DNA of 64,000 bases from Echria macrotheca (taxonomy: Eukaryota > Ascomycota > Sordariomycetes > Sordariales > Schizotheciaceae), in the NCBI GenBank assembly GCA_030411725.1, contig MU839827.1, positions 3,417,027-3,481,026 of the forward strand. The letters run 5' to 3'. Under the pieces are notes generated by a model. That model saw nothing but the letters and a program-made list of their open reading frames with translations, made no database searches and was not told where the DNA came from. The translations under genes were made by a program, and so were the position numbers. Of the stretch, positions 22,801 to 34,785 are shown one piece after another (the stretch's first letter is position 1; each line of letters begins with the position of its first letter).

Positions 22801-25173
22801 TGTTCTTTAGGATTGTCGTGATCACCTGTTTCCCTGTCCACCGGGGGACCGGCTTGATGATAGCCGGCGGAACCAGTTGAATCCTCTCGCCTGTGATGTG
22901 GCCGCGTTCGGGCCGCAGTGCGCTGTAGATGAGTTGCTGAAAATCTCCTCGGTTGAAGAACGTGTCTTTGTTACATAGCCTGACTGAGATGGACAAGTGA
23001 TCCTGAATCAAGCCACGAAGGGGCTCTCCTGCGGTGCCAGAGATGTACTGGTGATCCGTATCCGCGACGAACAATGCCTCGGACCTGGCCACTTCGTTTT
23101 GGGGGAAGTGCATATTCATTTCGTCGCCGTCGAAATCTGCGTTGTACGTGTTACAGTTTGCATAGTGCATACGGATCGTTTTCTCTCCCGGCAGCACGCG
23201 GACCCGATGGCCCATCATGGATGGCTTGTGAAGCGTCGGCTGTCGATTCATCAGGACGACATCGCCATTGGTCATATGTCGGTGCACCTTCTTGTTTCGC
23301 CCAGTGCCACGAAAGTCAAGCGACGAGTGCGTAACAAGCGCCCAAGCTATCGTCGTCCGCTCCTCCTTAGTCTTGCTCTTCAGGTTGATCAGCTGGCCGT
23401 TCTCGTTTTCGACTGCTACAGCGCCCGGCCACTTGTCGGGGCCGTTGATGACGGCCTTCCGGAGATCGTAGAAGTTATGGCTTGTTACTGGTTCAGGGTA
23501 GGTAAGCTTCCTCGCGAAGACGGGCGGCACTCCAATCTCGCTGGTCTCGAGGTTTGGATCGGGGGAAATAACCGATCTGGCAGCGTAGTTGACACGCTTG
23601 CCCATCATGTTCTTGCGGAACAAGCCTTCCTTCTTCTCCAGCTTCTGCTTGATGCCATCCTCGTTCCGCTTTCCGGCTAAGCCTGTGATGGGATTCTTGT
23701 CCTTGTCGAACAGGGAGTTGACGGCATCCTGAAGCTGGGCGAAGGCGTTGTATAGAGTAGTTATGTTCACAGGCCGCTCGCTCTCGTCTCTGGCTCCCCT
23801 TCTCGCGCTGTCCAAGGCCCGATATGTTTCGGCCACCCTGGAAGCGGCCTTGAGAACCATCTTATACAGGCTGTTCTGCGGCGACTCGGTAACTTGGGCA
23901 TCACCCATCCTTGCCTGTGGTTTATTTGTCAGCCGAATGTAAGAAGACTTGGGAAAATGAGGCATACCTCAGGTCGGTAGCGATTGGGAGGGACCAACAG
24001 GGTGTCGAGGAAAAACATGGAGGCGTCAATTGGTTTGGATTTTCGGGGTCGTGGTTTCGCGTTGTAAACCAAGGCCAAGATCTCTTGTTCCTTCTCGAAG
24101 AGCCAGTTCAGCTTCGCCCTCACATCCAAGGGTGTGACGTATTTCTGGTGTTTTTCGGGTGCCTTGGTCTTTTCCTTCGGCACGACCGCAGTGTCGCCCA
24201 TCACAACATCGCCGTTCTCGTCGAGCTCCTCGCCCTCACCTTCATCCTCGGGCTCTTCCTCTTCTTCGTACGAGGAGTCGACGTCGGCGATGGCTTCGTC
24301 ATCCTCGTTCTCGGGCTTCTTCGGCGTCTGCACACGTTTCTGCACACGTTTCTGTTCCCGGACTAGCACATTGGGGCGCCTTCTGCCGGACTGCGCCATA
24401 GTCGCCTTCTCCTTAGGGCTGAGAGCGCGCTCGAAGATCTTGACATATCGGTCTTTGCGATAAGACGGCGAGATGCCGCCACAGTTGTTGCACTTCCTGT
24501 CTTTGACGATCCTGGCGAGAAATTCCTTGATAACGGCTCTTCGCATCTCCGAGGCACCCTCATGTTTCCCCTTCCGGATATCCTCCGACCTGATCTCCTG
24601 GCGGTATTGTCGGAGAACATGCCTTACATAGGCTTCCCTAGCGCGGACGACGCTGTCTTGGACATTGTGGCCCTCCTCGATGGCCTCGTCGTCCGGTAGC
24701 AGAGGAACATCGCTCAGCGTCAGTTTCCGGAGTTCATCGCCGAGTTCGCTGGTGTCGAAGGCGTCAATCATCTGGGCTTCCTTGAGCAGGCCGAACTGGA
24801 GCAGGCGAAGGATGCACACATATCGGCTGATCTCTCGCCGTGGCAGTCGGAAGTGGCCGCAGTAGACGCAGTGTGCTCGCAGCAGCCGGTAGGCCTGGTC
24901 GAGGAAAACCGTGTGGTATACTGGCGCGGGCAGATCGATATGACCGGCGTGACCCGGACACATGCCCTGGTTGAGCTGACAGGTGGTGCACAGAGCATCA
25001 CCCCATGAGCCCAGAGCAGGGTCGTACAGACCGCCGGGGACGGGATTCAGCAGGGTGTCGAATGTGTTGTCATTTTCGATCCTGACGACCGAGATCTTGT
25101 GAATCTCTTCGGTGGTGAGGAACTTGAACTCAACGCTCTCCAGCGTCGAGGACACGGCCTGTGAAATATTCAT
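19893..25173 (-). CDS. RPA190: DNA-directed RNA polymerase I largest subunit
   Basis: Catalytic large subunit of nucleolar RNA polymerase I, which makes pre-rRNA. Three exons, 25173-23968, 23914-20104 and 20056-19893, with introns of 53 and 47 nt, encode 1,726 residues, normal for the family. The N-terminal clamp zinc motif is CTTCQLNQGMCPGHAGH. The active-site loop NADFDGDEMN (three Mg-binding Asp) lies near residue 665. The bridge/trigger region contains QMTLNTFHLAGHSAKNVTLG. An acidic insert with runs of Asp around EDDDDDDDGG is the Pol I-specific expander loop and separates it from Pol II and Pol III. The last exon, ETTVGFLKDAVLDGDWD..., completes the C-terminus and requires the final splice. 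It is divergent from PRP3. Confidence 0.97.
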
Positions 25174-25712
25174 GGTGGATAGAATTGTAGCCCTGTGCGC
25201 TACCGGATCTGCATTGCGGTTGCACGACGATGACGGAAAGGGGCTGTTTTCAAAGGCACCGAGGTTGAAGAAGTCGAATATGGCAGGGTTTGCGCACACC
25301 TTCCGGCAGCCACAACAGAGCGGTGGAAGGTTGGCGGGGAATTGGGGTCGAGCTCGACAATATTTTTTTGGCGGTGAGGATGGGCAGAACGCTTATCCTA
25401 GCTGTGGGGCATTGAGTCCCCTGCAGTACTTATCCACTGGGCGGTGGGCGGTGGAAAGCCTGCCGCCGAGTGCCAAGCCTTGCTTGCGTCTCGCAGAACC
25501 CGAAGCTGAGACCAACTGCAGCGTTGTCGTCGCGTCACCCACCATCAACGTCACGCTGCTTCGACTACAGCTATAGCTTTGGTATTCCTCGTACAACTTC
25601 GGCTGGAATAGGAAAACATACTTAGCTCGCAGTGGTTGGATCGCATACTCCCACCGGCCAATATCGCGTCGGCACTTTCGACCCGAGCGACTGCATCAAA
25701 AACCCGTCGACG
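25174..25712. promoter_or_regulatory. Bidirectional promoter RPA190 / PRP3
   Basis: 539 bp lie between two divergent start codons for nuclear RNA-machinery genes. No internal gene is supported. I recognise no defined element. Confidence 0.55.
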
Positions 25713-27188
25713 ATGGATCGCGCCCAACAGCTTGCAGGGCTCGGCCCCCGTCACGACCAGACGTCGCGGATCCAAAAATCAGAGTCGCCTGCCGACAGGT
25801 TAGCAGCCCTCAGAGCCCGTGTCGCTGCCGCCGTTGGCTCAGCAAAGGCAAAGGGCGGCCTCAACACACCCCTCCATCCCGCCCTCGCCGACCTTAGTGC
25901 CCCAATAAAGCCATCGGGCTCCGTCGGGATACCCTCAAGTCGGAATGCTGGACCCGATGGCGCCGGCGGATTCAAGAAGAAGTCGTTCAACGCCCCTACC
26001 GCCCCCGATGGCAGCAGAGTCAACCCGTACCTCGATACAAGCCAGGGGCCTGGGACTGGCAAGGCGCGACAGCCAAGACAGCTGGTGTTCAACCAGAAAG
26101 GAAAATACATCCAGCAGGCGAATGCGCTCCGGAGGCAGGCGGCCCTCGAGGCCATGAAGAAGAGGATTGCCGAGCAGGCACGGAAAGCTGGGCTGGACGA
26201 GGACCGGGACGTGGAGAAGGCATTCGTGGTCGAGGCACCACCAGATCTGGAGTGGTGGGACGAAGCGCTGGTGGACGGCAAGGACTACAGCAACATACCC
26301 AAGTCGCTCAAGATCACGACGCCCGACAGCATCGTTACGCTCTACATCCAGCACCCCGTGGCGATCGAGCCTCCGCAAGAGAAGCTCGCACCCGAGCCGA
26401 AACCCATGTACCTGACACCAAAGGAGCAGCAGAAACTCCGCCGGCAGCGCCGCATGATGGAACTGAAGGAGAAGCAAGCCAAGATCCGCCTAGGACTAGA
26501 ACCGGCGCCGCCGCCCAAGGTGAAGAAGTCGAACCTTATGCGCGTGCTGGGCGAGGAGGCTGTCAAGGACCCGACGGCAGTCGAGGCACGTGTCAACCGC
26601 GAGATCGCCGCGCGCTTCGAGAAGCACATGCAGACCAACGAGGAGCGCAAGCTGACCAAGGAGCAACGGCACGAGAAGCTGGCGACCAACCAGGCCAAGG
26701 ACGCGGCACGCGGCATCCACGTGCTGGTCTTCAAGATCGGCAGCCTCGCCAACGGCCAGCACCGCTACAAGATCAACATCAACGCGACCCAGAACGGCCT
26801 ATGCGGCGTCTGCATCATGCACCCGCGCTTCTGCCTGGTCATCGTCGAGGGCGGCGAGCACAGCATCAACAACTACAAGAAGCTCATGCTGCGCCGCATC
26901 GACTGGACCGAGGCCCTGCCCTCGCGCGACAAGGAGGCGTCGGCGATCAGCGCCACGGCCACCCCCGCCGGCGGCGCGCGCGACTGGCTCAAGGCCGAGG
27001 ACGAGAACGGCCAGCTCAGGGACATGTCGGCCAACAAGTGCGTGCTCCTCTTCGAGGGCGAGACCAAGGCGCAGGCCTTCAAGAAGTGGGGGAGCAAGGT
27101 CTGCGAGACGGACCACGAGGCCAGGGAGTTTCTGGCCACCAGGAAGATGGACAATTTCTGGACGCAGGCGAAGAATACGCCCATGTAG
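25713..27188 (+). CDS. PRP3: U4/U6 small nuclear ribonucleoprotein Prp3
   Basis: Spliceosomal protein that binds the U4/U6 duplex and stabilises the tri-snRNP in the nucleus. Single exon, 491 residues. The N-terminal ~110 residues are Ala/Pro/Ser-rich linker. The PRP3 domain follows: RQLVFNQKGKYIQQANALRR, DLEWWDEALVDGKDY, then MYLTPKEQQKLRRQRR and the helix KEKQAKIRLGLEPAPPPKVK. The C-terminal DUF1115 module contains VNREIAARFEKHMQ, VFKIGSLANGQHRYKI and NFWTQAKN. The ATG at 25713 was chosen because no upstream in-frame ATG exists; upstream codons are open only from a TTG. The N-terminal extension is shorter than in animals, as is usual in fungi. Confidence 0.95.
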   Translation: MDRAQQLAGLGPRHDQTSRIQKSESPADRLAALRARVAAAVGSAKAKGGLNTPLHPALADLSAPIKPSGSVGIPSSRNAGPDGAGGFKKKSFNAPTAPDGSRVNPYLDTSQGPGTGKARQPRQLVFNQKGKYIQQANALRRQAALEAMKKRIAEQARKAGLDEDRDVEKAFVVEAPPDLEWWDEALVDGKDYSNIPKSLKITTPDSIVTLYIQHPVAIEPPQEKLAPEPKPMYLTPKEQQKLRRQRRMMELKEKQAKIRLGLEPAPPPKVKKSNLMRVLGEEAVKDPTAVEARVNREIAARFEKHMQTNEERKLTKEQRHEKLATNQAKDAARGIHVLVFKIGSLANGQHRYKININATQNGLCGVCIMHPRFCLVIVEGGEHSINNYKKLMLRRIDWTEALPSRDKEASAISATATPAGGARDWLKAEDENGQLRDMSANKCVLLFEGETKAQAFKKWGSKVCETDHEAREFLATRKMDNFWTQAKNTPM

Positions 27189-27511
27189 TTTTTTCAATGT
27201 ATTATTCCCGAGAGGTTGGGTTGGAGAGGTTCATCATGACCACAATAAGATTCTTGAGTGAAGTTGTTTTTCGGGATTGGGGCCATCAAGAGGCTCGGAG
27301 TCGAACCAGATTCTTGAAGCATATTTCACACCGGCATTGTCTTGACGTGCACAGGAAAGGGTAGACCTTCATCATTAGATAGAGCTCATGGAAATACCCG
27401 GGTGCTGTCAATACAAAGCAACGCCTGAAACTGGCGCTGCTGGGGCTATTAGGTCTATTCTATCTAATACCACCCCGGTATTTATGTTTCTGTAATACAA
27501 TGCCCACCACA
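27189..27511. other. Convergent 3' spacer PRP3 / RAD3
   Basis: 323 bp hold the two 3' UTRs. A T-loop-like word (GGTTCGACTCC on the minus strand near 27300) is present but lacks the rest of a tRNA. Confidence 0.55.
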
Positions 27512-30337
27512 TCAGACCCCCAGAGCCATCATCTCCGCTTCACCCTCCTCGTCCATCTCGTAGTCGCTATCGGGCCGTTCCTCGTGCGCCGCGGCAGCCA
27601 CCTGCGCAGCCATGGCATTCTGCTGCGCCTGCGCCTGGAGCTCGAGGATCTGCTCGCCGGCCATCTTCTCCTGGTGGGCGCGCAGCTGGTCGATGCCCCA
27701 GATGCTGACGCCCTCGTCATCGGCGAACGGCTGGGCGATGGTCTTGAAGAAGCGGCGGGCGCTGCCGACGGCCATGTCGGTGCTCAGGCCGGCCTCGCTG
27801 TCGAGCAGGCGCTGGCTGATCCACTTGGGCAGCTGGGCGCGCTTGCGCTCGAAGCGGCGGTCGGCGAGGACCATGACGCCGTAGTCGTCCTTGCCGCGGA
27901 GGACGCGGCCGAGGCACTGGGCGGCGTGGCGCATGGCGTCGAACGAGAGGAAGTCGTTCTCGCGGATGCGGTACGTCTCGCGCAGGAACTCGAGGCGCGC
28001 CTTGAGGATGCGCGACTCGGTGTACTGGAAGGGCACGCCGATGCAGATGACGGTCCGGCCGTACTGGTGGTCGAAGTCGATGCCTTCCGACACCTTGCCG
28101 CGGGCGACGCAGAGCATCACGGCGCCGCGGCCCTTGCAGCAGGCTGTGCGGTAGGTCTGGAGTGCCATGGATGTTTCTTGGGCGTCGGGCGTCTCGACGA
28201 GGATGAGCTTGTACTTCCACACCTCGTCCAGAACGCCCATGCCTTGCCACATGCTGATTATGGACTCCATATAGAGATACGACGGGAAGAAGACGACCAT
28301 GCCGTCCGGTGTGATGCGTGCAAACTCAGTGAGTAAATTCCCGTAGTTTCTAACAACGCCCGGCTCATTTCGGACCTGGAAGCTGGTCGAGATAGAAGCT
28401 TGGTCGCTGCCTCGCGTGATGATCATCGGCAAGAATGATCGGCGAGTCAGCGACATGCTGTAGGACTCTTGAACCACTGCCGTGAATCCCAGCATCTTAG
28501 GATACATCTCCAAGGGGGAGATGGTGCCCGATGTGATGACGACCGAGCTGAATCTCTCAAACACTGGTTTGATAGCTATCGCCGCGTCCAGACAGGTGAA
28601 GTGTAGCACAGGGTTGGGTACCTCAGCCGTATCTGACTCGTACGGCTCGAGAATCAGCAGGAAGCCCTTCTCGTACGTTGCCACAAGGGTTGCAAATGTT
28701 GCGACCTCCTGTAGTGGCCGCTGATCCTCGATGTTCGTGAGCTCGAGGGTCCGAATGAGCGATGTCAAACGCTCGGCGCAGAATCTGAGCGGCTTCTTCT
28801 CGATGAAAGTGTACTCCTTTAGGTGCGCAAGGAACGATTCGGGGGTTTCGGAAATAACTTGTCGGACTTTCATTCGCGTCTGGATGGACATGTCAGCAAC
28901 AGCACTCTCTAAAACGAAGGGCATGGTTGGCACACCTTCAGGTATTCGATGAAACGCCTCAAGAAGCCGACAAAATGCTCTGCTCTCCTGATATTTCCTG
29001 GCACGGCCTCCTTGAGTAGATCGTCTGGAAGAACTGGGTTGGACATGAAGGCATCCTCCTGTCGGGCTTCATCGGCGCCTCGAAGGCCCTCGACGAGCTT
29101 CTCGTATTCATCTTTCAACTTCTGCTCGTCCGAGTCTCGCATCTCGTTGATCCTGTTTTCCAGATTCTGGACTCCCCTGGTAGCTCTCCGTAGAGAATCC
29201 TCGGTTATGTCGGTGCTCAGGGATTCGATACAGACGTTGTCGATGTTGTGAGCTTCGTCAAAGACCACAATGCAGTCTTTGGAAAGATCTTTGGATACCC
29301 GCTCGGCGATCTTGGGGTCAAGAAGGTAATGGTACGAGTAGATGATAACATTGCAGAATTGCATCTGTAGTAAGAGCCGGTCAGCAGCTTTTGGTATAAA
29401 GGGGCCCACGGGAACAAACCATCCGCCGAGCAGTAAAGTAGGGACATTGCTTGTGTTGTTCTCCGTACTGTAAGAGGCTGTTGAAAGACCAGACGCCGTT
29501 TGGCACGAGATTGTGAGGCTCTAGTGAGTCAAGATTCTAGGCGAGTTAGCTGGCTGTGCACAAGATCACATGGTCAGCAACCCACGTCGTGGTAGATGCA
29601 TGTCTCAACATCCTCTCCCTTCTCCTTCTTGTCCCGGATAAAGCCTGCAGTTAGGCTTCGGCATCGAGCATCGACGAGATTCCCGCTCTTTTCTCGCTTT
29701 ACCGATGGGTGGAGGCACAGATTCTTACGACTGGTCAGGCCGAGACCTCTGAAGTCTTCCTCACGCCCGAGTCGTTCCGCTCGAAACTTCATCAGACCTT
29801 TCAGCTCTACCAGTGCCTTTTCAACCTCGGACATAGTTCCTACATCAAGGTCAGAGAAATGCTATCGGGTGGCTGGTGAACACAGCAACATACGAGAGCA
29901 ATAGATCAGCTTCCGATGCTCGGGGTAATATTGCTGGTACGCCACAATGAGCGACAAGAGGGTAATCGTCTTGCCCGTACCCGAAGGCATCTCCAGAACG
30001 CAGTGACCCCCAGAGTCAAGCGTCTCTTGATGGTGTTAGCCAGTGTCCAGACCGCCGAGCATTTGGTACCCACTCTTGAGATCGCACATGTATCTTCGAT
30101 GCCATCACCATGTTAGCAACGAGTGGTACACACAACTCGAAATTTGGAAGCATACGCATATTGTTCTATGGAGAGTTAGCCACACATGACGAGAATCATG
30201 CCGAAAAATAGGATTCGTACCTGGATAGATCCTGGGGTACGGGAAGAGGACGGGAAGATCGCTAAATTCGTACCATTAGTAACCACCTATAATCGAGATA
30301 TCATGATGGGACCAACATACTCAATGTTGAACTCCAT
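27512..30337 (-). CDS. RAD3: TFIIH 5'-3' DNA helicase Rad3/XPD
   Basis: ATP-dependent Fe-S helicase of TFIIH, acting in nucleotide excision repair and Pol II initiation. Nine exons: 30337-30321, 30261-30221, 30165-30156, 30093-30074, 30025-29894, 29839-29586, 29536-29420, 29364-28936 and 28879-27512, giving 795 residues. The spliced start MEFNIDDLPVLFPYPRIYPE and the Walker A PSGTGKT (Lys48) appear only after joining four tiny exons. The four Fe-S cysteines fall at C115, C133, C154 and C189, as in human XPD. The DEAH box is at 233-236. Helicase motifs SGTISPLEMYP, VARGKVSEGIDF and QCLGRVLRGKDDYG complete it. The C-terminus has a Gln/Ala-rich helix and an acidic tail. Two introns end in AAG. 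Confidence 0.97.
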
Positions 30338-33300
30338 CTTGGCGGATTTCCCGGTTGGCGGCAATGACAAATTCTAACCGGCACGCGTCGTTGCTGCGGA
30401 TGCGACCGGGAGGGACAGCTTGCCAGCCTCGCCGCCCCCAGACAACGCGGTCCGATTCTATTTTGGTCCTGGCTGCCAAAATCGCGTTCACAGCATGTAT
30501 GTTTATCTCTCTGGGTCTGGTTTCGAGTGCTTTGATGGCGGTTGTTGTCGTCGATGTTTGCTTGTCAAAGGCAATGTCGAATCACGTGGCCAGCTGCCTG
30601 GAGCTTTCAATGAAGCTGCGAAGTGTGGGGCGGTTGCTTGGCCACGCTCAAAGAGGCAAGGTGGAAAATTGCAGCCTGAGGCAGAACAGTTGATGGTGCA
30701 CGTGACCTCTCAGATAAACCACACCCGGAATTCTCCTTCGGCTCAAAAACAGTCAGCCCCACTGCTTGGCACCGAGCAACAATCGTGACTCGGACATTGT
30801 CGGGCTTCTCGACCAACTGACAACCCTCCAACAGTGCGAAAGCACCCCCATCAGCTTATCCTCATGCTACGGCAGGGGTGCTACACCTCTGGCGATAGGA
30901 TGATTCTTTTTACCTCATGCATTGCTCTTCGGAGCTCCTGACCACAGAAACTTGTTCCTAGGTCGACTCGAGAGATGCTGCGGCCGCCAGGCGCTGTCTG
31001 CTTCAAGTTGGATGTGACAAGCTTCAGGTCCCTGAAATGAGCTGGAGCTACCGTACACAGCAGCACTGCACTGGTCGTCTCCACGTGGGCTGGCACCAAG
31101 CGAGTCCCGAACTCCTGGCCACGGCGCACTGTTGCGGCGAGTGTGTGACAGGGCTCAGGGCTGCGTTGTCATCGGATCTCTTGACAAGTTGACAGAGGTG
31201 TTTTCTCCGGAGACGGTTCCGACCATTAGCAAGTTGGCTATGATCAGCTGCTGTTTCGAAACCGAGGATCCTCTGGCATGCAACCCAACCATCATCGAGG
31301 ATAAGCATTATTCCTGCGCTGTTGCACACGGTCACATTGTCTCGAGTTTCCTAGTCTTCCAAACGGTAGAATGGGCGGACGTTATGTCGGGTGTCCATGT
31401 CAATGCCAAAACGCCCGGACGCCGCCCACGCGCAGCCTGCGCCATCCAACCTTAGATTCCCAGGCGTCGGCAACGGCGTCAAGGCCACGCAGCAAGGTTG
31501 ACGATGGAAATGACAAGTCATCTTCTCTTCCTTGACCTGCGAGCCATCGGCTCTAAAGGGTCCAGTCACGGCCCTTGCCAGGTCCAACCCCTCCCCCTCA
31601 TCGACAACACCCCCCGCGGTCCGCCAGTTTCACGCCAATGCAGCCCGCAAGGCGCCGGCACGGCGACGCATGGAAGGCTTCCAGAAGGCCCATGGATGTT
31701 TCCAAAACGTGTTTCCCGGCAGGGGTGTGGCCCAGTGACCGAGCAGTTCTTCGAAAGGTTGACTTCGTGTTGTTGCTTGACCAGCCAGCAGCATTAAACG
31801 ACAAAGTTACGATGCGAGAGGGAATGCCAGTCGGCGAGCCCGTCCCGCTTCTTAGCCCTGCCCAGCCGGCTCCTGCTGTGATCACGAAGAGCATCGCCCT
31901 CATGGCAGTCACATCCAGATTCCGGGGAAGCCTCGCTGGCCAGAGCCAATCCCGTCCCGCCCTTCACTGTCAGCTGTGGCCCGCCATCGCCCGCTCGCAT
32001 CCCCCTCTGACCTACTCCAGAGGCATCCAGAGCCATCGGTTGGCCGCCAGCTGGTCTCAGAATACGCGGTAGCCTGCCAGCGGAGATTCCGGGCTGTTGA
32101 GAACAGAGCGCAACCGGCTTGACAATGCCTCATCCAAGTGCGCAGTCACACGGTCCGTCTTGGACATCACCAACAGATGTTAAACGATTGAGCATGGGCA
32201 ATTTCGCATTATTCGATGCCCAGACCGTTTACTACGCCAGGGCAGCAGCAATGACGAAACGAGTTCAGCCCCATGGGTCCCAGGCTGAAGACGAGATCAT
32301 GTCACTTGCATGAGCGCGCGCAACCAACAAGTCCGTGCTATATCTTGCGCGCGCCGTTCCACAGCCCCGATTCGTTGCCCTGCATCTGGAAGAGGCCGAA
32401 GCAACACCGGTGGCTTGATTCAGTCTTCAGAGCAGCTAACCACGATACCACCTTCGCTTTTTCCAATCTTCCAAAGGCCACGTTCCGTGCCATTTGCAAA
32501 ACCACGAACCAAGATGCTCAGTGACAGGGATACTCGCAATCCTCACCACTGGAGAGCAACGGTACCGCCAATGAGGATGGTTTCAGCCGTCCGAAAGTGG
32601 AAAATGGTGCTCGAGGGAGAGAGCACTGATCGGTCCCAGGTCTGAGAACAACAAGCGCCGCGGAGCATGTCCCGCGGTCCCCCGCCACACCACATCGCAC
32701 CGGCCACGTGAAGTGGACCGGAAACCGTTTCGTCGCTCCCGACTCCCGAATCCCGCGTCGGCTTTGCGGGCTCCACAGCCGGTAGTCTGCTGTCAAACCC
32801 CGGCGCTAGCCCCGGCGTGGCCTGCCGCTCCGACCAGCCCAGCTGCCTGTTGGCAGTTGCGCACACCAACAGTACTAGGCGATTTGTGCATCTCGGAGCC
32901 CATCACTAGCATCGTGACCGCGACAGATTTAAAGAAGCCATCGCACCACAAGTCGGCGGGAGATGCTTCTGTCGTGCTTTCTGAGGTGTCACAAACTGTG
33001 ACGGATTTAATCGTCCGATGAATACCAAATAACTTTATTTTTAAAACCTCCGAGTCGGCCGCTCACCGTGCGTGCCGGGCGCGCGGGACGGCCAACGGAT
33101 CCCGGTGCATCTGAAGGAATCCCCTATCGTATCTCGAGGCCTTTTGACCGGCCTATTTTATTCTTGTTTTGAAAAGCCCACCACGACAGAGATAACAAAT
33201 AACTATCTGCACAGCGGCGAGAGAAGACTCGGTCTATCTCTCGACGGGTGTCACAGAAAGTTCCCACCCGGATATGGCGCCGGCAGCAAAGCATTCCAAC

Positions 33301-34769
33301 ATGGGGTTTTCCCCGTGCCGTCCGAATGACCATCTTTTATCTTCACCGTTTTCGATAGCATCCCGCACATTGATAACACCATGATCCAGGGTAGGATAGT
33401 CCGTACACTGACAGATACGCAAGACTACGATGCTGTTCGGACAAGTCGGGCTTACATCTCGTCCCACCCCACGGTAGCTTACCCTTTTAGACTGAGTCTT
33501 GTACCTTTTGCATTGCTCGACAACTTTGATACCTCATGCAAAGATCTCGACAAAACGCGCGCGAAAAACGATTTACGAAAAGAGAATAGAGGCTGATGGG
33601 TAACAATACACCCCCACCATCACCGAAAAAAAAGATGACGCATCGGTGGGTTTTTTGTTGTTTCGTTCTCGTAAGAAATGGACGACTCGGATTACATGGT
33701 TTTCTTGTGCAGGTACTCCGTACACACACCTACGGGATCTGAGGCTGACAGCAGATCTCTCTCCGATATGTCAGTCAGTCCACAGAGAGCCTCGGCTGAT
33801 GAGGGACACTGTTTTGACGGCCCAAGGAAAATGCTGAGTCTGCGTTTCGTCGTTTTACGAGACGAACCATTAATTGAGCATTAGCAAAGCCACACGCAAA
33901 TCCGGTCCGGTCCCTTATTTTTCTGCTGTGGTGAGTGGCTTTGATCATCCGAGCGTACGGAGCAGAGTCCGTACCTTACCTTATGCAGATCCCGTAAGAT
34001 GCGAGATGTGGAGATTTGTGATCGCATCTTTTGTCTCCATACACTAACCCCAGAGCAAAATCCGGATAGGATGCGAGGAGGAATTAGTGTAGAATACAAG
34101 GGGGAGGGGGGCGTCAGACAACAGCAACCCAAACGGTCCAAACCACACACCAAAGAAGAAGAAAAATAAGCATGCATGCATTTTTTTCGGACACCCTTTT
34201 CTGCTTGGTGCTTCGGGTTTCCTGTTTCTTTCTTCATGCAATCCGCTGACCTTTACTTCTTCTTTCGTCTCAGGTGTTCCGGCTTACTTTTACCTACCTA
34301 CATACAGATAGGCTGTGCACATATACGGAATACAGAAACGAGAGAGATGAGTACGACAGACAGTAAATATACCCCGCGAGTAGTCAGTCAGTCAGTCCTT
34401 GGCGGGTTCCGCCGACGGGGGCTGGTCAGTGAGTGGTTTCGAAGTTCGAACCTTACGCAGCCAAGGTCGTCCGTCGAAGGCAACACATAACCTTTACATA
34501 GACCGGCCGGCCTTATTACTGACAAGTTCATACAAAACAAAAAAACAAAGCGGATGGGATATGTATGCAGCCCACTTTGCCCTTACCTTACCTTACGCCG
34601 CTTCATCAGGGGTCCACTCAACTCATCCGTCCGTCAGCCCTTCCATTCTTCTCCACTAAAAACCGAGAAGCCCGAGTGATGTATGACATACATACCCGAT
34701 GTCCGTGGGAAGAGAGAGAGAGTCTGAGAAAAAGGGAAAAAAGGAATGGTGGAGGTGGGCTGGAAGGTT

Positions 34770-34785
34770 GGGGGGGGGGGGGGGG
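34770..34785 (+). repeat. Poly-G tract (16 G)
   Basis: An uninterrupted run of 16 G lies in a purine-rich stretch. Assembly length at such runs is often uncertain. Confidence 0.85.

Noticed and set aside
27290..27330. tRNA-like T-loop on the minus strand (GGTTCGACTCC)
   Set aside because: The T-stem pairs poorly, and no A box or matching acceptor strand exists upstream.
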